The notes: generated by a model from the sequence alone, not told the origin. Shown: positions 26,150-34,300, numbered from the stretch's first letter. The stretch: 46,554 nt of DNA from CAVSWN01 sp046728115 (GCA_046728115.1 JBKPDW010000015.1:1-46554); one strand, 5' to 3'. Made by a program: numbers and translations.

Positions 26150-27220
26150 GTGGAAAACGACGTGCGCGCGGTCAGGGAGGGCGAGCAGGTTGACTGGGCT
26201 CGGCTGATCGCGTGGCTGCGTCAGTCGCTGCCGGCTTGCAATATCCCGCGCCTTGACGTCTCGCTCGATCCAGTGGTGGCGCAGTTTCCGGGTGGTCATT
26301 CCAATCTCACCTATGCGATTTGCTTCGGCGACGTCGACATCGTCATTCGCCGTCCGCCTTTCGGTCCGGTGGCGCCGACAGCGCACGACATGGCGCGCGA
26401 GTTCCGCTGGCTGTCGGCCATGCACCCTGCGTTTCATCTGGCTCCCCGTCCGTACCTGCTGTGCGAGGACACCTCGATCATCGGATCGGTGTTCTACGCG
26501 ATGGAGCGGCGACGCGGACTCGTCGTCCGCGCCGAAGAGCCACCGGGGATCGCCGACAACGAGTCAGCGCGCCGGGCGATCAGCGGTGTGATGGTCGATA
26601 CGCTGGCAGAGCTGCACTCGATCGATGTCGCAGCCAACGGACTGAGCGGCCTCGGCAAACCGGTGGGATTCGTCGAACGTCAGGTGCGGGGCTGGTCGGA
26701 ACGCTGGCAGCGCGCGCAAATCGCACCAGTATCGGAGATGGACGCGCTTGCCGAGTGGCTCCGCGCACGCCTGCCTCCGGATCCCGCTACGCCGGCAGTC
26801 GTGCATGGCGACTTCAAGCTCGACAACGTGATGCTCGATGCCGGCGACGTGGGACGAATCGTTGCGATACTCGACTGGGAGATGAGCGCGCTTGGGGATC
26901 CGCTCGTCGACGTGGGCATCCTCCTTGCGTATTGGGCGCCTACCGCGCCGCCGCTGCAGCGGGACGCGCTGACAACGGTGACTCATCGACCCGGATATTT
27001 CCATCGCGACGAGATCGTCGAACGGTATGCGGCGCGATCCGGACGGGATCTCTCGAGCATCCGCTTTTACGAGGTGTTTGCGCGATTCAAGATCGCGGTC
27101 GTGATTCAGCAGATCTACTTTCGATACGTGAAGGGACAAACCACCGATGCGCGTTTTGCGACGTTCGACGAGCGGGTGGTGTTTCTCGCCCGCCAGGCGG
27201 CCGCGCTCGCAGAGGCATGA
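26150..27220 (+). CDS. Phosphotransferase-family kinase, ACAD10/11 N-domain-like
   Basis: A 356-residue APH-fold kinase. The catalytic loop is VHGDFKLDN near 218-226 and the metal-binding loop is ILDWEMSALGDPLVD near 240. The N-terminus has FPGGHSNLTY and IVIRRPPFGP, as in the phosphotransferase half of ACAD10/11. Established work on ACAD11-type proteins has them phosphorylate 4-hydroxyacyl-CoA so that the dehydrogenase half can remove the group; the same division between two genes is inferred here. The start is GTG. Its stop overlaps the ATG of the small cytochrome gene (ATGA). Confidence 0.88.
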   Translation: MENDVRAVREGEQVDWARLIAWLRQSLPACNIPRLDVSLDPVVAQFPGGHSNLTYAICFGDVDIVIRRPPFGPVAPTAHDMAREFRWLSAMHPAFHLAPRPYLLCEDTSIIGSVFYAMERRRGLVVRAEEPPGIADNESARRAISGVMVDTLAELHSIDVAANGLSGLGKPVGFVERQVRGWSERWQRAQIAPVSEMDALAEWLRARLPPDPATPAVVHGDFKLDNVMLDAGDVGRIVAILDWEMSALGDPLVDVGILLAYWAPTAPPLQRDALTTVTHRPGYFHRDEIVERYAARSGRDLSSIRFYEVFARFKIAVVIQQIYFRYVKGQTTDARFATFDERVVFLARQAAALAEA

Positions 27221-27659
27221 ACAGGCATTCGCTGCGACCACGCGCACGTGTGTCCTTCCTGGTGCTGTTTTACTTGCGCTGTTCGTCAGCGCGGCAGCTC
27301 AAGTGGGAAAGACCGTCTGGGACGGCGTCTACACCGAGCCGCAGGCCAAGCGCGGCGAGGCAATCTATGCGGAGCGCTGCTCGAGTTGCCACGCGCCCGA
27401 TCTCAGCGGGATGGACCAGGCGCCGCCGCTTCTCGGGCCCGATTTCGGCGCCGACTGGAACAACCTGTCGATAAACGATCTCTTCGAGCGGACGCGTGTC
27501 AGCATGCCCGCCGACAATCCCGGCACGCTCGACCCGCAACAGGTGGCGGGCGTACTCGCGTTCGTTCTCCAGAAGAACGGTTTCCCACCTGGCCAGAGCG
27601 ATTTGCCCGCCGAGGCGGAGGCATTGAAGGTCATCGGGTTCCTGACCAAAAAGCCCTAG
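27217..27659 (+). CDS. Small c-type cytochrome with an apparent 2-base frameshift in the signal peptide
   Basis: The mature part is a monoheme class I cytochrome: CSSCH heme motif, DLSGMDQAPPLLGPDF, SMPADNPGTL with the likely axial Met, then a C-terminal helix. Its frame has no sensible start. The ATG at 27217, which overlaps the previous stop, reads MNRHSLRPRAR and then goes out of frame. Removing one GT from the GTGTGT at 27248-27253 joins it to VLPGAVLLALFVSAAAQ, a perfect signal peptide. The gene is therefore either broken, switched by slippage at the repeat, or misassembled. If intact, the protein would pass electrons in the periplasm. Confidence 0.75.
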
Positions 27660-27673
27660 CCAGTCGAGTTTTA

Positions 27674-27706
27674 GCTCGGCGCCGAACGGCGTTCGGCACT
27701 CCGAGC
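27674..27706 (+). terminator. Two-part hairpin after the cytochrome gene
   Basis: Outer stem GCTCGG (27674-27679) with CCGAGC (27701-27706) and inner stem GCCGAAC (27681-27687) with GTTCGGC (27691-27697), loop GGC. It begins 15 bases after the stop codon. No T run follows on the sense strand, so it is either an incomplete intrinsic terminator or an mRNA-end stabiliser. A TATAAT lies directly to its right (27708-27713). Confidence 0.5.
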
Positions 27707-27836
27707 ATATAATCGCGTCCGATTCTGTCGCGTGGGCGTCCACGCTCATCGAACCCTGCTTCGTGATGCAATCACACGGATGTGCGCGTTGAGCCGTCGT
27801 ATATAATCCGCCAGCTCATCCATTGATGGCGTTGAA

Positions 27837-28232
27837 ATGGACACGACATCTCTTATCGATCGCGTTGACGAACGGCTCTCGGAACTCGAAGCCCATGTCG
27901 AACAGCTCGAAATGATCCAGCAGCTGCTCCTGCGGCTGATGTCGATCACGCATCCGCTCTCCAACGCGCTGGCCCAGTACGGCGCGACCAGCAGCCAGGA
28001 ACAGGAGTTGATGCAGTATCTCGACGAGCTCGCCGAGCGCGTCCACAGCCTCGAGCGGAACCGGCCCTCGTTCGATCAGTTCCAGGCGCGCGTCGGTCAG
28101 ATCATGCCGTCGCTGAAGGACGACCGCGAGTTCCTGCGGCTGATCGTCGACACGCTCAGGGTCGAGCGGGCCGCGTATCGTTCGCTCCACGACTACATGG
28201 TTCAACAGGGATGGCTGGGCCGGACGCGGTGA
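27837..28232 (+). CDS. Small helical protein, tandem paralogue 1
   Basis: 131 residues, no signal peptide, almost wholly helical. The N-terminus is a heptad-like coiled coil (LSELEAHVEQLEMIQQLLLRL, with SLIDRVDERL before it). A middle motif PLSNALAQYGATSSQEQEL leads to a C-terminal part ending DTLRVERAAYRSLHDYM and QQGW. The next gene makes a clear paralogue. I do not recognise the family. The upstream 175 bases hold two TATAAT boxes (27708, 27802) but no convincing -35. A cytoplasmic oligomer is the safest guess. Confidence 0.75.
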   Translation: MDTTSLIDRVDERLSELEAHVEQLEMIQQLLLRLMSITHPLSNALAQYGATSSQEQELMQYLDELAERVHSLERNRPSFDQFQARVGQIMPSLKDDREFLRLIVDTLRVERAAYRSLHDYMVQQGWLGRTR

Positions 28233-28251
28233 TCGCGTAGGATTGGTCGCA

Positions 28252-28620
28252 ATGGCAGATCAGGACGCACAGGATCTCGAAGCCCGCGTGGCGCAGTTGG
28301 AAATGATGCAGGATCTGATCCTGCGGCTCCTTTCAATCACCCGGCCTCTGTCAGCCATGCTGGAGCAATTTGGCGCAACAAGAACACAAGAACAAGATCT
28401 ACTCGCATTCCTCGACACGCTGGTCGAGCGCTCGCGAGGACCCGAACGCGCGCGACCGTCGAAGGCTCACTTCGAGATGAGGGTGTTCGAAATCCTGCCG
28501 TCGCTGCGCGGCAACCAGGATTTCCTGCAGCTGCTCGTCGACACGCTGAAGGTCGAGCGTCCCGCATATCGCGAGCTCCACGAGTACATGCAGTCTCGAG
28601 GCTGGATGAGGGCCGTATGA
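28252..28620 (+). CDS. Small helical protein, tandem paralogue 2
   Basis: 122 residues, the sister of the preceding gene. Shared landmarks are LEARVAQLEMMQDLILRLLS, then RPLSAMLEQFGATRTQEQDL, FLQLLVDTLKVERPAYRELH and a final SRGWMRAV. The shared positions cover the whole length, so this is a whole-gene tandem duplication with much divergence. The ATG 28252 has AGGA about nine bases upstream; a TTG three codons earlier is less likely. The gene lies 19 bases behind its paralogue and ends 15 bases from the convergent PQQ dehydrogenase. Function unknown. Confidence 0.75.
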   Translation: MADQDAQDLEARVAQLEMMQDLILRLLSITRPLSAMLEQFGATRTQEQDLLAFLDTLVERSRGPERARPSKAHFEMRVFEILPSLRGNQDFLQLLVDTLKVERPAYRELHEYMQSRGWMRAV

Positions 28621-28635
28621 CGATTCTCCAGCGTG

Positions 28636-30423
28636 TTATTGCACACCAAAGGCGAGCAGCACGTTCCCCGGCCGTCCGCCCAGCGTTCCGTATCCCGAGT
28701 TGATGTAGAGCATCCCGCCAACCACTGTCGGGCCGGGTCCGCTGATCGACGCGCCTTTGGCGGGCACGCCATTCACGGTTTCGAAGTCATGGTTGGTGTC
28801 GTACTCCCACAGCAGCGATCCGTCCTTCGTCGACCAGCCACGAACAGCCCCGTCGTTCGAGCCGGTGAACACGACACCGGGAATGACGGTGATTGCGGCG
28901 AGGATCGCCGAATTGCAGCCACGTCCTGCCGGGCACTTCGGCGCAGGCGGCGGCGCGAACCATTTCCGCTCTCCCGTTGCGAGTTCCACCGCATGCAATC
29001 CGCCCGGCTGCTCGGATCCCAGTGTGTCCGACACTGCAAAATACGCCTGCTCTTGGTCCACGGCCGAACCGAACTCGATTCCTCCCAGGGCGCTACCTTT
29101 GCCGGCGCGGTATTGCCACAGCACCGCGCCCTGCTTGTCGGGATCGAACGCCCAGCCAATGCCCGACTTCTGGCCGGCCACGATGAGGTCCTTGCCGTCC
29201 GGACGGGTTACGAGAATCGGCGCGTTGCCGAAATCGAAATCGGGACCGAGCTCGCCGGGCGGCGGGCAATTCGCCGCAGTTGGTCCGCCGCAGATCAGGA
29301 AGATGTCCTTGGCCGTGACCTGCGATGTCCACTTCACGGCGCCGGTGTCGAGATCGAACGCCATGATCGCGTCGCTCGTCGGTTGCTGCGGCTCGGTGTA
29401 CATGTTCCCGGTGGCGCCGTAGACGACATGCCGCTTCGCATCCACGGTGGGCGACGACCAGATCCCCGCGCCGGAGGGGCCCCACCGCGTGGTGCCGCTG
29501 TTGTTCTTGCCGATCGGCTTGGCTTCCGCGCTGATCGTGTAGGTCTTCCAGATGAGCGCGCCATTCGACGCGTCGACGGCGACGATGCTGCCGCGGAACG
29601 TGCAGCATTCATAGGACGCGTTATTGCCCTGAATTTCTTCGGTGGACGAGACGGGCACATAGAGCCGGCCGTCGTACAGCGTCGGCGTCCCCGTGATGGT
29701 GGCGTTCTTGTGATCTTCGAGCGTGCGTGTCCACAGCTGCTCGCCGGTCGCGGCATCGACGCCGTACGCGGTGCCGCGGACATCACCGAAGTACGCAGCC
29801 ACCTTGCTGCCGGTCGCACGCGGTCCGATCACGATTCCCGTGCGGACGGCGGCCTTGGCCTGCACCGTCCAGATGATGCAGCCGCTTTTCGCATCGAGCG
29901 CATACACGGTTCCGCTCGAACTGCCGACGAACAACCGGCCGCCGGCCACAGTGGGCAGCGCGCGTGCCACGACCGCGTTTGGAAATCCGAACGCCCATTT
30001 CAACGTCAGCTTCCGCGTCTCGTCGGCGGTCAGCCCCGCGTCCGCCGCCGGTTGAAACCGCGTATTGGTGATGTCGCCGCTCCAGCCGGTCCACCGTGGG
30101 CCTGATGACGGGTCGAATGGCGGCGTCGTGGTGCAGATGCCGGTCGAGAGACTCGATGCGGAGGCATTGAGCGCGCGCCCCCCGAGGAACTCGGCGACCG
30201 CGCGGCGATCCCCGTCGCTCAATTCCGATCCCTGCTGACGCATGGGACCGGTCAGGAGCGCCTGGAGTATGGCTTCCGGTGTGCGCTGACGCAGCGACGC
30301 GACGCTTGGGGTGCGGCCCTCGGTGGCGGTGTGGCAGGTCGCACATTTGTTATCGAACACAGCTGCGCCGGCGGTGGCAGGCGCCTGACCGAGCGCAAGA
30401 GCCAGAACGATCGTCAAGGACAT
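28636..30423 (-). CDS. PQQ-dependent dehydrogenase with N-terminal cytochrome c (PVA-dehydrogenase-like order)
   Basis: A 595-residue periplasmic quinoprotein. After a short signal peptide comes a cytochrome c with CATCH (Cys27, Cys30, His31), then an eight-bladed PQQ propeller with repeated blade motifs such as GRLFVGSSSGTVYALDAKSG, RLYVPVSS and GSLLWEYDTNHDF. An adjacent Cys-Cys pair occurs in ECCTFRG, as quinoprotein alcohol dehydrogenases often have near PQQ. Cytochrome first, propeller second is the order of polyvinyl-alcohol dehydrogenase. Electrons would pass from PQQ to heme and on to other cytochromes. The ATG at 30423 has GGAGA eight bases upstream. The substrate is probably an alcohol or polymer. 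PQQ synthesis genes are not in the window. Confidence 0.9.
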   Translation of the reverse strand: MSLTIVLALALGQAPATAGAAVFDNKCATCHTATEGRTPSVASLRQRTPEAILQALLTGPMRQQGSELSDGDRRAVAEFLGGRALNASASSLSTGICTTTPPFDPSSGPRWTGWSGDITNTRFQPAADAGLTADETRKLTLKWAFGFPNAVVARALPTVAGGRLFVGSSSGTVYALDAKSGCIIWTVQAKAAVRTGIVIGPRATGSKVAAYFGDVRGTAYGVDAATGEQLWTRTLEDHKNATITGTPTLYDGRLYVPVSSTEEIQGNNASYECCTFRGSIVAVDASNGALIWKTYTISAEAKPIGKNNSGTTRWGPSGAGIWSSPTVDAKRHVVYGATGNMYTEPQQPTSDAIMAFDLDTGAVKWTSQVTAKDIFLICGGPTAANCPPPGELGPDFDFGNAPILVTRPDGKDLIVAGQKSGIGWAFDPDKQGAVLWQYRAGKGSALGGIEFGSAVDQEQAYFAVSDTLGSEQPGGLHAVELATGERKWFAPPPAPKCPAGRGCNSAILAAITVIPGVVFTGSNDGAVRGWSTKDGSLLWEYDTNHDFETVNGVPAKGASISGPGPTVVGGMLYINSGYGTLGGRPGNVLLAFGVQ

Positions 30424-30470
30424 GAAGTGATCTCCGAGATGAAACGGAACTCCGTGATAGTCGGGCCCCC

Positions 30471-30517
30471 ATGACAGCGAAGTCAACAGTGATATTATTT
30501 GGATTCGTCACAGGAGG
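30471..30517 (+). promoter_or_regulatory. Sigma70-like promoter and strong ribosome site
   Basis: ATGACA (30471-30476), a 16-base spacer and TATTAT (30493-30498) form a good housekeeping promoter. AGGAGG (30512-30517) follows, ten bases before the ATG at 30528. It drives the rightward secreted-protein genes and is back to back with the PQQ dehydrogenase gene. Confidence 0.5.
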
Positions 30518-30527
30518 CGTTTGAGCA

Positions 30528-31397
30528 ATGCGCAGCACGCTTGCCGGCGTGATCGCGGCGGTTTTCACCTCCGCTGCGTTGACCTTCATGTTTCACACCA
30601 CGGCCCCGCTGTCGGGCCAGACGGCTGCCTATCGGGCGCCGCGCACGCCCGACGGCAAGCCCGATTTGAACGGCATCTGGCAGGCGCTGAACGAAGCCAA
30701 CTACGACATCCAGGCACACATGGCGCGGGCGGCGATGGCACTGCGTCCCGGCCCGTACGGCCCGCTGCCCGCGGCTCCCGTGCTGGCGCTCGGCGCGGTC
30801 GGGTCGGTTCCGCCAGGCATGGGCGTGGTCGAGGGCGACGAGCTCCCGTACAAGCCGGAAGCGGCGGCGAAGAAGAAGGACAACCAGGAGCACTGGCTGG
30901 AGCGCGATCCCGAGATCAAGTGCTACCTGCCCGGCGTGCCGCGCGCCACGTATATGCCATATCCGTTTCAGATCTTTCAGAGCTCGAGCGCCATCTTCAT
31001 GGCGTACGAGTACGCCGGCGCGGTGCGGAATCTGTACCTGAAAGATCCCGGTCCGCCACCAATCGATTCGTGGATGGGTCAGTCGGTTGCTCGCTGGGAC
31101 GGTGATACGCTGGTCGTCGATTCGAACGGCTTCAACGATTCGAGCTGGTTCGATCGATCGGGCAACTTCCACAGCGACAAGATGAAGGTGACCGAGCGCT
31201 ACACGCGGACGGCGCCGGACGTGATCAGCTACGAGGCGACTATCGACGATCCCATCGTGTTCACGCGGCCCTGGAAGATGAGCATGCCGCTCTATCGACG
31301 CGTCGAAAAGAATGCGCAGCTCCTGGATTTCAAGTGCGTCGAGTTCGTCGAAGAACTGATGTACGGGCAGTATCGGAAGAGCCCGCTCCCGAGGTAG
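30528..31397 (+). CDS. Secreted protein of unknown function, family member 1
   Basis: A 289-residue exported protein; signal peptide to about residue 31 (LSGQ). It opens with RTPDGKPDLNGIWQ, the mark of a family abundant in Acidobacteriota and some Proteobacteria, and shares with the genes at 31427 and 34307 the block WDGDTLVVDSNGFND followed by a TERYTR segment and DDPIVFTRPW. The fold looks all-beta after the first third. A Cys pair (KCYLPGVPR, DFKCVEF) may form a disulfide. No enzyme motif is visible. It has a strong promoter and ribosome site and is divergent from the PQQ dehydrogenase. Confidence 0.82.
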   Translation: MRSTLAGVIAAVFTSAALTFMFHTTAPLSGQTAAYRAPRTPDGKPDLNGIWQALNEANYDIQAHMARAAMALRPGPYGPLPAAPVLALGAVGSVPPGMGVVEGDELPYKPEAAAKKKDNQEHWLERDPEIKCYLPGVPRATYMPYPFQIFQSSSAIFMAYEYAGAVRNLYLKDPGPPPIDSWMGQSVARWDGDTLVVDSNGFNDSSWFDRSGNFHSDKMKVTERYTRTAPDVISYEATIDDPIVFTRPWKMSMPLYRRVEKNAQLLDFKCVEFVEELMYGQYRKSPLPR

Positions 31398-31426
31398 CGT
31401 CGGTGGACCGCTCCTACGGACATGTG

Positions 31427-32524
31427 ATGCGCACTCGATTCTTGGCCATCGGTGCCACGGTTGTCGTCGTAGCGACCATGGCGGCGTCCATTCGCGCCGC
31501 GGGTCAGGCCCGTCCCGCCGCGCCGGCGAAGAGCTCCGGGCCACGCACGGCAGATGGTCATCCCGATCTGACGGGTGTCTATGATCTCGCAACGCTGACG
31601 CCCGTGGAACGCCCCAACGGCGTGCCAGCCGTGCTGACGGATGAAGAGGCCGCGAAGCTGGAAGGACAGGCAGCCGCCCGACGGGAGCTGCTCTCGCGGC
31701 CCTCAAAGACGGATCGCGACGCCCCACCGGTTGGCGGAGACGGCTCGGTCGGCGCGGCTGGAAACGTCGGCGGCTACAACAACTTCTGGATCGACGCCGG
31801 CAGCTCGTACGTGCAGATCGACGGGCAGAAGCGGTCCTCCCTCGTGATCGACCCGGCTGACGGCCGCGTGCCCGCGATGACCGCCGCCGCGCGCCAGCGT
31901 TTGCTCGCGAACCGCAACGCGCGGCCGACATCCGACGCGGCGGAAAACGGCAACGATCCCGGCTTCGAGGGCGCGGGCGCCTACGACGATCCCGAGCGCC
32001 GGCCGCTCGGCGAGCGCTGCCTCCTCGGATTCGGCTCGACCTCCGGTCCCCCGGTGTTGCCGAACTACTTCTATAACAACCTGCATCAGATCGTGCAGAC
32101 CAGGGACTCGGTGATGATTCTGACCGAGATGGTCCACGACGCCCGGGTCGTCCGCATGAATGCACCGCATCTGCCGAACCACATCCGCAAGTGGATGGGC
32201 GACTCGGTCGGCAGCTGGGAGGGCGACACACTGGTCGTCGACACCACCAACTTCAGCGACAAGACGCGCTTCCGCGGATCCACGGCCGACCTGCACGTCG
32301 TCGAGCGCTTCTCGCGGATCGACGAGAAGACCCTCCGGTATCGCTTCACCGTGGAGGATCCGAACACGTGGACACAGCCGTGGACGGGCGAGTACACATG
32401 GCCCGCCACTGACGATCATGTGTACGAGTATGCGTGCCACGAAGCCAACTACGCGTTGGAAAACATCCTCCGCGGCGCGCGCGTGAAGGAAGCGGACGAG
32501 GCTGGGAAGAAAACGCAAAAGTGA
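31427..32524 (+). CDS. Secreted protein of unknown function, family member 2
   Basis: A 365-residue exported protein; signal peptide ends near IRAAGQA. The family opening is RTADGHPDLTGVYDLATLTP, followed by a Gly-rich region, GGYNNFWIDAGSSYVQIDGQ, the shared WEGDTLVVDTTNFSDKT block and the C-terminal YEYACHEANYALENILRGAR. Cys in ERCLL and ACHEAN recur in the third member. It lies 29 bases behind member 1 and is probably in the same transcript. The CHEAN motif is not a heme site (no CxxCH). Function unknown; the family is found next to DUF6152 proteins here and in my memory of related genomes. Confidence 0.8.
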   Translation: MRTRFLAIGATVVVVATMAASIRAAGQARPAAPAKSSGPRTADGHPDLTGVYDLATLTPVERPNGVPAVLTDEEAAKLEGQAAARRELLSRPSKTDRDAPPVGGDGSVGAAGNVGGYNNFWIDAGSSYVQIDGQKRSSLVIDPADGRVPAMTAAARQRLLANRNARPTSDAAENGNDPGFEGAGAYDDPERRPLGERCLLGFGSTSGPPVLPNYFYNNLHQIVQTRDSVMILTEMVHDARVVRMNAPHLPNHIRKWMGDSVGSWEGDTLVVDTTNFSDKTRFRGSTADLHVVERFSRIDEKTLRYRFTVEDPNTWTQPWTGEYTWPATDDHVYEYACHEANYALENILRGARVKEADEAGKKTQK

Positions 32525-32600
32525 GAAGTAGAAAGTCAGAAGTTAGAAGTAGAAATAGGAAGTCGACTGCAATGAGTTGGAACTCATGAGGAGAAACACG

Positions 32601-33086
32601 ATGCGAGCGAAGATGACGATCACGCTTGCGGGGCTGGGATTGGTACTGGCTGGCGCGCCTCTCGTGGCGCATCACGCGTTCGGCGGCGAGTTCGATCCCA
32701 ACCGACCTGTGCTGCTGAAAGGCAAGGTCATAAAGCTGGAGTGGGTCAATCCGCACGCGTGGATTCACATCGAGGTGCCGAAGCCGGACGCCACACAGCC
32801 GTGCCAGTTCACTCCGAACGCCAAGTGCGAGGAGTGGATGGTCGAAGGCGGGACTCCCAATACCCTCCTGCGCCGCGGGATCACGCGCGACTCGTTGACG
32901 GCGGGAACGGAACTCGTCATCGACGGCTACCAGGCGCGCGACCACTCACAGCTTCGAGCGAACGGCCGCAACGTCACTTATCCGGACGGCCGGAAGCTGT
33001 TCCTCGGCTCGTCGGGAACGGGCGCTCCGGTCGACGGCGCCGATCCGACAGAAGGCCGCGGTCGCCGCGGCGGCGGCCCGCGGTAG
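32601..33086 (+). CDS. DUF6152 secreted protein
   Basis: 161 residues, exported (signal peptide to LVAHHAF). It carries the DUF6152 landmark: HHAFGGEFDPNRPVLLKGK, then KLEWVNPHAWIHIEV, an OB-like small beta barrel of unknown function. The conserved HH pair at the mature end may bind metal. The ATG at 32601 is picked over two earlier starts since AGGAG lies eight bases ahead. The last 30 residues are Gly/Arg-rich. It follows member 2 after 76 bases containing AGAAGT-type word repeats, and probably belongs to the same operon. Confidence 0.85.
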   Translation: MRAKMTITLAGLGLVLAGAPLVAHHAFGGEFDPNRPVLLKGKVIKLEWVNPHAWIHIEVPKPDATQPCQFTPNAKCEEWMVEGGTPNTLLRRGITRDSLTAGTELVIDGYQARDHSQLRANGRNVTYPDGRKLFLGSSGTGAPVDGADPTEGRGRRGGGPR

Positions 33087-33175
33087 CATCGCCGGGCATT
33101 TCAGAGTTCAGAGTTCAGAATCTCAGATGGCCAATCTGAAATAAACTGAACTCTGAAATCTGAACGCTGAAATGG
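33087..33175. repeat. Inverted word repeat between convergent genes
   Basis: The left arm repeats TTCAGAG and the right arm repeats its complement (CTGAACTCTGAAATCTGAA). CAGAGTTCAG (33102-33111) pairs perfectly with CTGAACTCTG (33146-33155). The structure sits exactly between two convergent stop codons and can fold on both strands, so it may end transcription in both directions. Confidence 0.6.
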
Positions 33176-33652
33176 TCAGCCTGAAAATCCGATCCACCGT
33201 CCCCCCGCACCCACACCAAACCACAGCGCCAGCGACACGAGCGCGACCAGCTTGAACCAGACTGGTCGGACGCGCATTTCGTCGGCCATGGTCACTCTGC
33301 GGCGAATAGTGAACGTGAAGGTGATCGCGAGCGCGAGGCTGATCATCTTCACCCAGAAGGGCGTGCTGTAATAGCACTTCGTCGGCTCGGACAGGAACAG
33401 CCCGATGCCAGTCAGCAGCATCACGATCAGACTGCCGACCAGCCACGGAAACGCATTTCTCGCCACGTCAGCGATCCGCTGATCGCGCAAGCCGAATCCG
33501 AGCAGGCGCAGGTCCACGAGGAGCACGGCGCCGCCGATCACTGCAAGCGCCAGCAGATGCACCGATTCGATGACGGCAAACGCCCACGGCGACGTCCGAA
33601 TCGCCGTGCCGAGCGTCGTCGCCTCACACCATTCGAAGAAGGGCCACAACAT
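33176..33652 (-). CDS. DUF6644 membrane protein 1
   Basis: A 158-residue integral membrane protein with about four helices: AFAVIESVHLLALAVIGGAV, a second near FPWLVGSLIVMLLTGIGLF, a third near MISLALAITFTF, and a fourth near LVALVSLALWFGVG. The family's IESVHLLAL motif places a His inside the first helix. A heme or quinone ligand role is imaginable but unproven. It is a paralogue of the gene just upstream and belongs to a leftward pair next to cytochrome and quinoprotein genes. Confidence 0.8.
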   Translation of the reverse strand: MLWPFFEWCEATTLGTAIRTSPWAFAVIESVHLLALAVIGGAVLLVDLRLLGFGLRDQRIADVARNAFPWLVGSLIVMLLTGIGLFLSEPTKCYYSTPFWVKMISLALAITFTFTIRRRVTMADEMRVRPVWFKLVALVSLALWFGVGAGGRWIGFSG

Positions 33653-33659
33653 ACAGGTA

Positions 33660-34283
33660 TCAGGGATTAGGGATTAGGGCTTGGGGATTGCGGTTCGACA
33701 CTGCTGATTGTTGATTGCTGATCGCCGATTCAGGAGCGACGCATCCCGTTGCCCAGTTTATGAACGGAGACTGCGGTTGTTTGTCGCAGTCGAACCAATT
33801 GTAGGCAATCATCCGCCCTGAGACGACGATGATGGCCCAGAGGACGAGTGAGACGGCGCCTGCGGCCCGTGCGGCAGAGGGCGGCACGCGATCGAGATCC
33901 CATTCGGCAGCTCGCCGATGAACGCCGATGTGAAATGCCCAGGCGTTCAACCCGGCCAGCACGAGCGTGATCATCTTGATCCGGAAAAAGATGTTCTGAT
34001 ACGAACGCACGGGAATGGCATAGAAGAGGAGCGCGCCCGTAATCACCATGACCGCGAAACCTGCCTGCATCCACGGCAGCAGGCGATCGGTCACCTCCGA
34101 CACCCGCACCTGCCGCAGCGTGAACCCCAGCAGTCGGAGATCGAGCAGCACGGACATCCCGACAAACACGCACAACGTCAACACATGGACCGATTCGATC
34201 AGTGGATACATGTAAAGCGATTCGTGCAGCGCAATGCTGCCGCGGGTCTCGGCCAGCCGCTGGCAAAAACTGAGTAAGGACAT
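33660..34283 (-). CDS. DUF6644 membrane protein 2 with repeat-coded tail
   Basis: 207 residues, the same four-helix plan as its neighbour (YPLIESVHVLTLCVFVGMSV; DLRLLGFTLRQVRV; IKMITLVLAGLNAWAFHIGV), with intramembrane His residues in ESVH and FHIGVH. The final 23 residues (ESAISNQQSAVSNRNPQALI and three more) are exactly the translation of heptamer repeats at 33663-33731, so the native end was lost or extended. A perfect TATAAT (34300-34295 leftward) lies 11 bases before the ATG. Seven bases separate this stop from the start of the sister gene. Confidence 0.78.
   Translation of the reverse strand: MSLLSFCQRLAETRGSIALHESLYMYPLIESVHVLTLCVFVGMSVLLDLRLLGFTLRQVRVSEVTDRLLPWMQAGFAVMVITGALLFYAIPVRSYQNIFFRIKMITLVLAGLNAWAFHIGVHRRAAEWDLDRVPPSAARAAGAVSLVLWAIIVVSGRMIAYNWFDCDKQPQSPFINWATGCVAPESAISNQQSAVSNRNPQALIPNP
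33663..33731 (-). repeat. Heptamer word repeat inside a gene end
   Basis: Two blocks of four 7-bp words: GGGATTA twice, GGGCTTG, GGGATTG (33663-33690), and CTGATTG, TTGATTG, CTGATCG, CCGATTC (33704-33731). They code the last 23 residues of the DUF6644 protein upstream. Confidence 0.85.
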
Positions 34284-34293
34284 GGAGTTTTCG

Positions 34294-34300
34294 TATTATA
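34294..34300. promoter_or_regulatory. Shared two-way -10 box
   Basis: The 7-bp string TATTATA reads TATTAT rightward, seven bases before ATG 34307, and TATAAT leftward, 11 bases before the ATG at 34283. One site appears to serve both divergent genes, 23 bases apart. Confidence 0.5.

Noticed and set aside
27702..27807. Two TATAAT boxes as full promoters of the small paralogue genes
   Set aside because: No matching -35 lies 16-18 bases upstream of either; kept only as a remark in the gene entry.
28633..30105. Long + strand frame under the PQQ dehydrogenase
   Set aside because: Antisense to a well supported quinoprotein; no own motif or ribosome site.
31427..32524. Heme motif in the CHEAN sequence of the secreted family proteins
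   Set aside because: There is no CxxCH; a single Cys followed by His is not a c-type heme site.
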